NCBI GenBank assembly: GCA_963769045.1
Contig: CAVYKK010000009.1
Location: forward strand, 124,001 to 188,000
Direction: 5' to 3'
Source of the DNA: Methanocella_A sp963769045
Lineage (GTDB): Archaea > Halobacteriota > Methanocellia > Methanocellales > Methanocellaceae
Length of the DNA stretch: 64,000 nucleotides
Shown one piece after another: positions 36,951 to 44,780 of this stretch (position 1 is its first letter; each line of letters starts with the position of its first letter). The notes under the pieces were generated by a model, which saw only the letters and a list, made by a program, of their open reading frames with translations, made no database searches and was not told the DNA's origin. A program made the translations under genes and the position numbers.

Positions 36951-37347
36951 TTTGTCACCATCCTTTACCGTTTAGTCACTTTTTCTCGAATCATTTGTAT
37001 AGTAAGCGTTTTTCCCGAGACGTTAAATACCTTTTCCCCGGGCGATAAATCAATAAAAGACAAAATAAACGGAATATATTGCTAATTTCACAGAAATATA
37101 CCAATAAAATAATTATCGATAAGCATTTTTTATTTTATGATATATACTATTGTAAAACATATAAATTGATAAACCGCATCAATTATGCCAATATGATTAG
37201 CAATTATTATCGGGGCAACCTATCCATTTACCATGAGTATCTGCCGGTCGAGTCTCAGCTAATACATCATATGTCTACCGATGATTATTAAAAATTAAAA
37301 AGTATCGTTAAGATGCAATTAGAATTTTACACTACGCCTGGAACGCA
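36951..37347 (-). promoter_or_regulatory. AT-rich spacer with probable ablAB promoter
   Basis: Minus-strand TATA-like GGTATTTAAC (37022-37031) is flanked on both sides by direct repeats: CCGGGGAAAA at about 37032-37042 and TCGGGAAAAA at about 37009-37018. This is where a regulator could bind. The predicted start site would be near 36998, giving a leader of about 48 bases. The remainder (37050-37347) is very AT-rich; a 70-codon ORF on the plus strand there has the composition of spacer DNA and I do not accept it as a gene. The pattern is suggestive only. Confidence 0.4.
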
Positions 37348-37926
37348 TTAGAGGACGCCCTTCGTACTGGGCACTCCGCGTTTTTCATTCTTCGCCGTGG
37401 CCATCCAGAGCGAGAGGGCCAGTGCCTTGAACATGGCTTCTACCATGTGATGGTCGTCCTCGCCATCTAGCTCTACGCGGACGGTGATTCCCGCGGCCCG
37501 GGCGAAGGAGTCGATGAAATGCCTGGTCATTGCAGTGGAATATTCCCCGACCTTCCTGCCGTGGAACTCGGCCTTGAAGACGCTATAGCCACGGCCGCTG
37601 ATGTCGACAGCCACGACGGCAAACGCGTCGTCCATGGGCACCAGCGCATGGCCAAAGCGCTCGATGGCGGCTTTATCTTTCAAGGCCAGTTTGTAAGCCT
37701 CGCCGAGCGCGATGCCGACGTCTTCCACCGTGTGGTGATCGTCGACTGACAGGTCGCCTTTCGCCTTCAGCGTCAGGTCCATGAGGCCATGCTTGGCCAA
37801 CGAGTTGAGCATGTGATCGAAAAAGCCGATGCCGGTATCGACGGTCGCATTGCCCTTGCCGTCGATGTTCAGCTCGATGGTGATGTCCGTCTCCTTCGTC
37901 TGCCGGTGTACCGTCGCTGTCCTCAT
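37348..37926 (-). CDS. hisB: Imidazoleglycerol-phosphate dehydratase HisB
   Basis: Sixth step of histidine synthesis: dehydrates imidazole glycerol phosphate to imidazole acetol phosphate. Metal-binding clusters are DTGIGFFDHML, SVDDHHTVEDVG and GEDDHHMVEAMFKALA; the C-terminus ends VPSTKGVL as in the family. ATG 37926 is preferred over TTG 37935 in the same frame; the 192-residue product is the single-domain form without the phosphatase domain. hisA lies immediately upstream on the same strand with a 74-base spacer. Confidence 0.96.
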   Translation of the reverse strand: MRTATVHRQTKETDITIELNIDGKGNATVDTGIGFFDHMLNSLAKHGLMDLTLKAKGDLSVDDHHTVEDVGIALGEAYKLALKDKAAIERFGHALVPMDDAFAVVAVDISGRGYSVFKAEFHGRKVGEYSTAMTRHFIDSFARAAGITVRVELDGEDDHHMVEAMFKALALSLWMATAKNEKRGVPSTKGVL

Positions 37927-38000
37927 AATACCCAAGTCAATAGCTTCTTTTCACGTAAATAAATGTTGTTGTACAACTGAAGCAGCCGCCAAGTCTTGAA

Positions 38001-38726
38001 TTATTTGGCAGCTTTATCTATTGCCTCGCGTAGCGTGAAGAAGCCTTTATACAGCGCAGCGCCCACGATAACGCCTGATGCGCCCGTGTTTTTAATCTGC
38101 AGGATGTCGTCGATGGTCGTGACACCGCCAGAGGCGATCACAGGGATGCCCACCGCACGTGTCAGCGCTTCGATGGGGCTGGCGTTAATGCCTTTCAACA
38201 GGCCTTCCACGTCCACGTCCGTAAAGAGTATGCTGCCGGCGCCCATGGTCTCGAAGAACCGGCCCATTTCGACTGTGCCCTTGCCCGAGCCTGCAGTCCA
38301 GCCCTCGACGAGCACCTCTCCCTTCTTCGAGTCCAGCGAGACCATGACCGCGTCGCTGCCGAAGTCATCGGCGAGACGCTTCACGAGTTGCGGTTCCTTA
38401 ATGGCTGCCGTCCCCAGGATCACGCGATTGATGCCCATGTCAAGCAGGGCTTTCGCGGTGGCATAGTCCCGGATGCCGCCCCCGACCTGCACGTCGACCC
38501 TGAACTTGGAGACGATCTCCTCCAGGATATAGGCGTTCTTGCGCCTGCCTGAAAATGCGCCGTCGAGGTCGATAATATGCAGCGTGCTCGCGCCCTGGCC
38601 CACCCAGCCGGCAGCGACTTCCACAGGGTCGTCTATCGATACGGTCTCTGTGCCCGGCACGCCCTGGACGAGCGAGACACACTTGCCGTCTTTCAGGTCG
38701 ATGGCAGGAATGACATTGAATGGCAT
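38001..38726 (-). CDS. hisA: Phosphoribosylformimino-5-aminoimidazole carboxamide ribotide isomerase HisA
   Basis: Fourth step of histidine synthesis, opening the ribose of ProFAR. TIM-barrel of 241 residues with the two phosphate-binding signatures VGGGIRDYATAKALLDMG and ASGGVTTIDDILQIKNTG, N-terminal aspartate in VIPAIDLKDGKCV and central FTDVDVEG. ATG 38726 is used; the TTG just before it is an alternative. It precedes hisB on the same strand; the other his genes are elsewhere. Confidence 0.96.
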   Translation of the reverse strand: MPFNVIPAIDLKDGKCVSLVQGVPGTETVSIDDPVEVAAGWVGQGASTLHIIDLDGAFSGRRKNAYILEEIVSKFRVDVQVGGGIRDYATAKALLDMGINRVILGTAAIKEPQLVKRLADDFGSDAVMVSLDSKKGEVLVEGWTAGSGKGTVEMGRFFETMGAGSILFTDVDVEGLLKGINASPIEALTRAVGIPVIASGGVTTIDDILQIKNTGASGVIVGAALYKGFFTLREAIDKAAK

Positions 38727-38888
38727 CAACAGGGAATGATGCGCAAATCAAATAAAGATTTCTCGCCAGTGATTGCCTGTGATAAAATATTTCCTCAAAA
38801 TGCCTGTGATAAAACTTGTGCAAATAACCTGCAGGATAATAAATTCTATATGTATTGACATAAATAATATGTATGGAATCGGTATTGT

Positions 38889-39524
38889 ATGAATCGCTAC
38901 TTTAGTATCCTGTCTGCAATGGCATGCCTTGCCATCGCTATAATGCTCTTGCTCACGCCAGCACTGGCGGCGGGCTCGACGGTTACGCTCTCGGGCCAGC
39001 TCCTCTATACTGGATCCGACGGTTCGTTTTTATCTCCCGAAGGTGCGAACGTAACCGCCCGGTATGCGGGGCATGAATATTTTACTACCTCGGACGGCCA
39101 TGGGGATTTCAAGATCGGCCCTATCGACTATGGACAGGAGCAAATATTTGAATACAAGGTCAATTACACCGACGCGGCCGGCAACTATTACGTCTGGCCT
39201 GCGAACGGCTGGCAACAGACGCTTGTGCTGTCCGGCAGCGACATCGTCCAGAATATGATCCTGATAAAATCGACTTCGCCTGCGCCGACGCCCGTACCGA
39301 CAGAGACGCCGACGCAGGCACCTGCTGCGACACCGACCGCTTCGCCTGCTCCTGCCACGGAAGTCAGCCCTTCGCCGACAGTAGTAAATACCACGACACC
39401 GACGCCAGAACCCTTGCCGACGGCGACGCCGGTCCCTACTAAGACGCCATCCGTGCTGCTTGGCGGTGTCGGGGCAATTATTGTCCTTGCGCTGACCGGC
39501 TTCGTTGCAAGGAAAAAGCAGTAA
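38889..39524 (+). CDS. Secreted anchored protein with Thr/Pro stalk, paralogue 1
   Basis: Signal peptide (ending about PALAAGS), a single beta-rich domain of about 100 residues (VTLSGQLLYTGSDGSFLSPE, HEYFTTSDGHGDFKIGPIDY), a Thr/Pro/Ala stalk of about 60 residues, a membrane helix (LLGGVGAIIVLALTGFV) and a basic tail ARKKQ. The domain looks like a carboxypeptidase-regulatory/CNA-B type fold. A TATA-like ATAAATAATA at about 38863-38872 suggests a leaderless or near-leaderless message. The next gene encodes a close paralogue. Likely a cell-surface protein; ligand unknown. Confidence 0.75.
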   Translation: MNRYFSILSAMACLAIAIMLLLTPALAAGSTVTLSGQLLYTGSDGSFLSPEGANVTARYAGHEYFTTSDGHGDFKIGPIDYGQEQIFEYKVNYTDAAGNYYVWPANGWQQTLVLSGSDIVQNMILIKSTSPAPTPVPTETPTQAPAATPTASPAPATEVSPSPTVVNTTTPTPEPLPTATPVPTKTPSVLLGGVGAIIVLALTGFVARKKQ

Positions 39525-39632
39525 TCCCGGGCAATCGGCCTGTTCTCATTTTATCCCCTTTTTATCAAAAATTCGAAGCACGATAAGACTTTTATGTTCA
39601 GTAACGAATTATATATAAGGATTGGGTATTCT

Positions 39633-40271
39633 ATGGGTTGTAATTTAAATGCTCCGATCACGATAGCATCAATAACCATCGTTTTGATCTCTTTGTTGGC
39701 GATCGTTCCGCCCGCATCTGCAGAAAGCATGACAATAACAGTCTCTGGTCAGATCCAGTACCCAGGGTACGGAGGCGTTATGATATCGCCCTCAGGGGCA
39801 AATGTCACCGTCCTGTATCAGGGACACGAGTATTTTACGACCTCTGATAGCAGTGGAAATTACCGGATCGGCCCTATTGATTACGCGCAGGAGCCGTTGA
39901 TCGATTTCAAGTTTTATTATACCGACACGGTTGGCGACTATTATGTCTATCCAACTAGCGGCTGGCAAAGGATAACGGCCATACCCGGAGTCGATAACTC
40001 TCTGAACGTAATCCTGGTCCAGTCGACGGCCCCGACACTCTTACCGACAGCAACGCCTTCGCCGACACCAGCCCCGACACCTTCGCCTTCGCCGACGCCA
40101 TTACCGGAGGTCAGCCCTTCCCCGGCTGCAACCAATACGACCACTCCGACGCCCGTGCCTGAGACGACCGCGACGCCTGTCCCGACTGCTACGCCATCCG
40201 TGTTGTTTGGCGGTATCGGGGCTATTACAGCACTTGCGCTGACCGTTTACGCGGTAAGGAAAAAGCAGTAA
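39633..40271 (+). CDS. Secreted anchored protein with Thr/Pro stalk, paralogue 2
   Basis: Same architecture as its neighbour at 38889: signal peptide (IVLISLLAIVPPASAES), beta domain (VSGQIQYPGYGGVMISPSG, HEYFTTSDSSGNYRIGPIDY), a stalk rich in TPSPTPAP repeats, helix LFGGIGAITALALTVYAV and tail RKKQ. ATG 39633 puts the signal core close to the start; ATG 39594 is possible. The two genes clearly result from tandem duplication, with the stalk more diverged than the domain. No partner enzyme is evident. Confidence 0.75.
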   Translation: MGCNLNAPITIASITIVLISLLAIVPPASAESMTITVSGQIQYPGYGGVMISPSGANVTVLYQGHEYFTTSDSSGNYRIGPIDYAQEPLIDFKFYYTDTVGDYYVYPTSGWQRITAIPGVDNSLNVILVQSTAPTLLPTATPSPTPAPTPSPSPTPLPEVSPSPAATNTTTPTPVPETTATPVPTATPSVLFGGIGAITALALTVYAVRKKQ

Positions 40272-40352
40272 TATGGGGCGATCAGCCCTTTCTTTTTATC
40301 GTTTTTCCCGCTAATATCTTCTTTATCAATAGCTTTATTGCCGGTCGGTTCC

Positions 40353-41255
40353 ATGTTTCTGCCAATGGACCTGCTGAGCGTGGTTGTACCGATTTTCGGG
40401 CTGATTTTTGCAGGCTGGCTGCTAAAGGCAATCGGCCTGTTCCCGCAATGGCTGGTTAAGATATTAAACGACTACGTCTACTACGTGGGCATCACAGTCA
40501 TTACGTTCCTCAGCCTGCATGACACCAGCCATAGCCTGCTGCTGGACCCGATGATATACCTGATCACAATTCTGCCAATCGCCGTAATCATCGTCATCGC
40601 TTATGCTGCCGCCCGCCTGATGAGGCTGAAAAATGCCGTCATACCCGTGTTCATCGTCTGCGCGTTCTTCGGCAACACAGGTTATATCGGCTTTCCGCTA
40701 AATATCGCGGCCCAGGGCCAGGAATCGCTGGCGCTTACTGCCTTCGTCTCTACCATATACACGGTGATCGTGTTCACGTTCGGCGCCTGTCTCTGCCAGC
40801 GCTATTCCGGTAAAGAAAAGGACGGGCTCCGCTTGCATACGATACCGGTCTTCTGGGCTGCCGCCGCAGGCATCATATTATCGTTCATCGCCCTCCCGGA
40901 CCTCGTCAGGCTGCCGATGGTGCTCATAGAGTACAGCACCTCGCCACTGGCACTGGTGGCGACCGGAGCCATGATCTCTGCCGTCGGGATAAAAGAAAAT
41001 GCCCGTGTATTAGGCGCTATCAGCGGAATCAAACTGCTCGTTATGCCTGCGATCGTCATAATAACGGCTATGGTAGCCGGCATCTCCGGCACATTCTACA
41101 AGACGGCGCTGCTCGAAGGAGCCACACCGGTGGGCGTCACTAACACTGTACTGGCGGAGCAGTTCGGCCTCGATGAAAAGCTTGCTTCGAGCGCCGTGGT
41201 CATCTCGACCGTGCTCTTTATCCTGTCACTGTCGCTGATATTGCTGCTCGTTTAA
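40353..41255 (+). CDS. Auxin efflux carrier (AEC) family permease
   Basis: A 300-residue membrane protein with ten hydrophobic segments in the two-times-five arrangement of the AEC family. It starts MFLPMDLLSVVVPIFGLIFA and has the conserved mid-protein FFGNTGYIGFPLN and late GATPVGVTNTVLAEQFGLDE blocks. Family members export small organic acids or amino acids; bacterial examples carry malonate or malate. ATG 40353 is preferred to TTG 40338. Its TAA is immediately followed by a palindromic element that separates it from the convergent ECF transporter genes. Confidence 0.85.
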   Translation: MFLPMDLLSVVVPIFGLIFAGWLLKAIGLFPQWLVKILNDYVYYVGITVITFLSLHDTSHSLLLDPMIYLITILPIAVIIVIAYAAARLMRLKNAVIPVFIVCAFFGNTGYIGFPLNIAAQGQESLALTAFVSTIYTVIVFTFGACLCQRYSGKEKDGLRLHTIPVFWAAAAGIILSFIALPDLVRLPMVLIEYSTSPLALVATGAMISAVGIKENARVLGAISGIKLLVMPAIVIITAMVAGISGTFYKTALLEGATPVGVTNTVLAEQFGLDEKLASSAVVISTVLFILSLSLILLLV

Positions 41256-41498
41256 TTGAGGTCGCAGAGGTAACAAGAGGTCACAGAATTTCACCATTTT
41301 AGAGGTCACGGAGGTTTCAAGAGGTCACAAAGTTTCACCACAGAGGGCACAGAGGGCACAGAGGACGACACAGAGGTTTGTTTAATAAAAAGGCTTTCCC
41401 ATAGCCATCTTTCTAAAAACGTCCTCTGTGATTACCTTTGTGGCCTCTGTGACCTCCGTGCTAAGCTCCGTGACCTCTCGTAACCTCCGAGACCTCAA
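41256..41498. repeat. Long palindromic element between convergent genes, GAGGTCACA type
   Basis: The left arm, starting TTGAGGTCGCAGAGGTAACA at about 41256, is complementary to the right arm, which ends CTCGTAACCTCCGAGACCTC near 41498. In between are several further 9-nt units (AGAGGTCAC, AGAGGGCAC) with complementary blocks on the right (TGTGGCCTCTGTGACC). The arms are more degenerate and longer than in other copies, as if expanded. It directly abuts the TAA of the AEC gene, and its right end contains the TGA of cbiQ, so it could serve as a two-way terminator. Confidence 0.85.
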
Positions 41499-42265
41499 AT
41501 GAAGCCGAGGGCGTAGAGTCCGAAGGCGACGGTCATTACAAGGATGCCCGCTATCGACAGGTAGTCCTTCATCTTCAGGGGTATCTCGGTAAACTTAATT
41601 TTCGAGTTGCTGCGGTAGCCGCGGAGCTCGATTACGTGCCCGAGACTGCCTGCGCGTCCTATAGAGTTGGAGAGCAGCGGGGTGATGGTCGGACCGATGA
41701 TGCGGGACATGTCGGACAGTCCTGCGGGCTTGAAGCCTCGTACTGCCTGCGCTTCGGTGATCTTGCGGGCTTCTACCTGCAACGTCGGAATAAAGCGCAT
41801 GGTGATCATGATCATGAGCGCATAGTCCATGGGGAAGTGCAGCCGGCTCACCAGCGTGTTGACCAGGTCGCCGGGCTTTGTGGTCGTTACCATCAGGAGG
41901 AACGCGAAGAACATGGCACCCAGTCGCAGTGAGATTAATACGCCTGCCAGGATGCCGTCGAATGTGGCGAGGCCGATACCGGCAAGGTAATACATCTCTC
42001 CGGTCCTCACGGTGAGCACGGTTATCAGTATCAGTAGCACAAAGACGACCAGCAGCATCTTGCCCTGGGTTATGACGTCTTTCGTCATCCCGGCCGTGAT
42101 GAGCGCAACGATCGGGATGCCCATAAGCAATACAAGGACCAGCGGGTCGCCGTTGATGATGCCGGCGACGATGATGAAGACGCTGAAGAGGATTTTCACC
42201 AGCGGGTTCAGCTTGTGGACGAATGTGTCGCCGTCGACGTACTGGAAGACTTCGGCCCCGCTCAT
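41495..42265 (-). CDS. cbiQ: ECF transporter transmembrane T component (CbiQ/EcfT)
   Basis: A 256-residue integral membrane protein with the coupling-helix signature of EcfT (RFIPTLQVEARKITEAQAVRG) and a second, C-terminal Arg-containing motif (IGRAGSLGHVIELRG). It couples the ATPase pair to a substrate-binding S component. ATG 42265 (MSGAEVFQYVDGD) overlaps the stop of the upstream ATPase gene as ATGA. The longer frame to 42313 is not needed. Its stop lies within a palindromic element. No S subunit is encoded here, so substrate (cobalt, nickel, vitamin) is undetermined. Confidence 0.88.
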   Translation of the reverse strand: MSGAEVFQYVDGDTFVHKLNPLVKILFSVFIIVAGIINGDPLVLVLLMGIPIVALITAGMTKDVITQGKMLLVVFVLLILITVLTVRTGEMYYLAGIGLATFDGILAGVLISLRLGAMFFAFLLMVTTTKPGDLVNTLVSRLHFPMDYALMIMITMRFIPTLQVEARKITEAQAVRGFKPAGLSDMSRIIGPTITPLLSNSIGRAGSLGHVIELRGYRSNSKIKFTEIPLKMKDYLSIAGILVMTVAFGLYALGFI

Positions 42266-43903
42266 GTCAGCGCCTCCAGGAACTCCTCGACTGTGAGACA
42301 TACCCTTCCGCACTCAGACGATAGCATCACGATCGGCGGCGATTTGAGTGATGCCGCCTCCATGGCGGCAGCGTCACGCAGCACTTCTGCCGGGGTACCC
42401 TCTTTGAAGATTTTACCCTCCGACAGGACGATCACCCGGTTCATGTACTTCGCCACCAGGTTCATGTCGTGCGTGACGATAACCATGGCCACGCCTTCGG
42501 CCTTGAGCTTCAGCACGACTTCCATGAGCCTGGCGCACTCGTTATCGTCCAGCCCGGTGGTCGGCTCGTCGAGGATGATTAGCTTCGGGCCCATGGCCAG
42601 GATGGAAGCCACGCACAGGCGTAGTTTCTCGCCATTGCCCAGGTACCGGGGGTACTCGTCTTTCTTGTGCGACAGCCCGACCTCTTCCATCGCCTTGAGG
42701 CTGCGCTCTTTTGCGTCCGCAAACCCGAGGTTCGTCGGGCCGAACATCACTTCTTCCAGCGCGGTCTCGGCAAAGAGCATCGTGTCCGGGTTCTGGAACA
42801 GGAACCCGGCTATCCTCGCCGCCTGGTCCACCGGCATGTCCCGGACGTCTTTGCCGTTCAACAGCACCATGCCGTTCTCCGGGGGCTTCAGGAGCCCGAT
42901 GATGTTCTTGAGCAGCGTGGTCTTGCCGCAGCCGTTGTGACCCAGGATCGATATGACTTCGCCTGGCATGACCTTGAGCGAGATGCCGTTGAGGACCTTG
43001 ACGCTGCCGTAATTAAACTTCAGATCCCGGATCTCCAGTATCGGCTCAACCGGCACCGCCGGCGCGCTGCCGTCGTTGTTGCCGGGCTTTAACGAGATGC
43101 CGGCCGCCGACAGGTACTTCCTTCCCTCGTCCATGCTCAGCAACATTTCTGGCGATTTCAGCTCTACTGCAAGCCTGGACACACACGGGTACGGCATCGC
43201 GGTAAACAGGTCCCGGCTCTTCAGCACTTCCCGGGGCGCGCCGGATGCGATGATCCTGCCGTCGTCGATGACCGCTATCTTATCGACCTTGTCGATGATG
43301 TCCTCGATCTTTTGCTCGACCAGGACGATGGTCTTCCCTTCCGCCTTGAGCTTCGTGAGGATTTCATAGATCTCGATGGTGCTCTGCGGGTCCAGCTGGG
43401 ATGTCGGCTCATCGAAACAGTATGATCTCCGGGTCGACCGACAGTGCGGCCGCAATGGCGACCTTCTGCTTCTGGCCTCCGGACAGCTCGTGTGGCGCCC
43501 GCTTGAGAAGATGACCGATGCCGACGCGGTCCAGCGCCTTGATAATGTCGTCTTTGCCGGAAGGCATGTTGCGCGCCTGGAGTCCGAACTTGATCTCGTC
43601 CTCCACCAGCGGCATGAAGAGCTGCGAGTCGGGGTCGTCGAACACCACGCCCATGAATACGCCGATGTCGCCGATCGTATACTCTTTGACGTCCCGGCCT
43701 TTCAGCTTCAGCGAGCCCTCGAAGTCACCGCTGATGTCGTGGTGTAGCGCCCCGAACATGGCCCGGCAGAGCGTCGTCTTACCTGCGCCCGAGCGGCCAG
43801 TGATCAGAAGGAATTCGCCTTTGTTGACCTGCAGGCTGATGTCCTTCAGCATGGGCCCGGTGCCTCTGGGATATTTATAAGTAAAATGCTGGAAAGTGAT
43901 CAC
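42262..43903 (-). CDS. Fused two-domain ECF ATPase (EcfA-like), frameshifted near 43417
   Basis: Two ABC ATPase domains in one protein. The first has Walker A GRSGAGKTTL, signature LSGGQKQKVAIAAAL, Walker B ILFDEPTSQLDP. The second has GHNGCGKTTL, the signature-like GNGEKLRLCVASIL, and Walker B LIILDEPTTGLDD. The frame breaks at ATACTGTTTCGATGAG (about 43417): one T too many separates DPEIIL from FDEPT. Corrected length is 546 residues, the usual double EcfA. The GTG 43903 start has GAGGAAT upstream. The gene is coupled to cbiQ by an ATGA overlap. Confidence 0.86.
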
Positions 43904-44259
43904 TGTTATTCCTCAAGGGATTCTCAATGCTGTACAGCAATGTACAATTATGTTCATTGTTTATAAATGTAGCGGCAATTGACTGCGACTAGCGGAAGGT
44001 ATGCGATTCGTCCGGCAAATGATATGCCTGCTGGCCATATCATCCAACTGTCAGGCTTCAGTTCGACGATCTGGCCATAACCGTTAAAATATAGACGGCT
44101 AATAATATTAAAGTAGTTGTTGCGCGATGAAGCCATACAGGCATACCTCCAGTATCATGACGCCCCCATTACTTCATGACACCCACCCGAACTGCTTCCT
44201 TACTATCGCCGAGCGCAACAATGCTTCCTGTTTTATGGTACTCCTGTGTTTTTTAGATG
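43904..44259. other. Spacer without recognised gene
   Basis: The stretch between the ATPase gene and the composite repeat contains only short ORFs with spacer-like composition. It holds several AT-rich blocks and the ATPase promoter on the minus strand (AT-rich TTTATAAACA at about 43958-43968). No tRNA or hairpin of note was seen. Confidence 0.5.
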
Positions 44260-44652
44260 TTATTGCATGCACGCACTACGCTGCGCTTGCGGCCACAAAG
44301 ACACGAAGGGACGAAGACACAAAGACTGAAGACACTAAGACGAATAAGACACAAAGGATAATCAGGGAAACTGAATATTTTTTCATTCTTTGTGTTAGTC
44401 ATTCCTGAATCTCTTTGTTCAGGCTTGTGACCCTTTCGACACAAAGGCCACAACGGCCACAATGTACACGAAGTCTCAGGTAGAAAGAGGCTGCCATTGC
44501 CCCTTTTTTAAAATGAACGTCGTGTACCTCGTGGCCTTCGTGGCCTTCGTGTTGAAAAGGTCATGAGTGTATAAAACATATCACAAATGACTATGTCTTC
44601 GTATCCTTTGTGTCTTTGTGGTGCAAGCGCAGCGTGGTGCGTGATGTCAATA
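44260..44652. repeat. Composite (nested) palindromic element, about 390 bp
   Basis: Outer inverted ends: left GCACGCACTACGCTGCGCTT and onward (GCGGCCACAAAGACAC), right GTGTCTTTGTGGTGCAAGCG and onward (CAGCGTGGTGCGTGATG). Inside lies the core element 44396-44593 with ends TAGTCATT/AATGACTA and arms in 9-nt units (44429-44562). Left of the core is a run of ACAAAGAC/GAAGAC-type heptamers and octamers. Copies of the same nested design occur at 51702 and, in opposite orientation, 59830. It fills the spacer upstream of the DNA polymerase gene; 44653-44780 is leader. Confidence 0.85.
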
Positions 44653-44780
44653 GCGTCAAACATCAGACAGGGGCATGTTTTCGTGAAAATATTTATAAAA
44701 TGCTCGACAGATGAATATGCGGTGAACGTGGTAATACCCGCAGAAGCTTTTAATGGCGCTGCGGCCTTTTATACATAACG

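Noticed and set aside
37079..37291. 70-codon plus-strand ORF upstream of ablA
   Set aside because: Very AT-rich, Tyr/Asn/Ile-dominated composition typical of spacer DNA; no start signal or homology seen.
44127..44408. 93-codon ORF before the DNA polymerase gene
   Set aside because: Overlaps the composite repeat and contains repeat-derived TKTEDTKTNKTQ sequence; not a gene.
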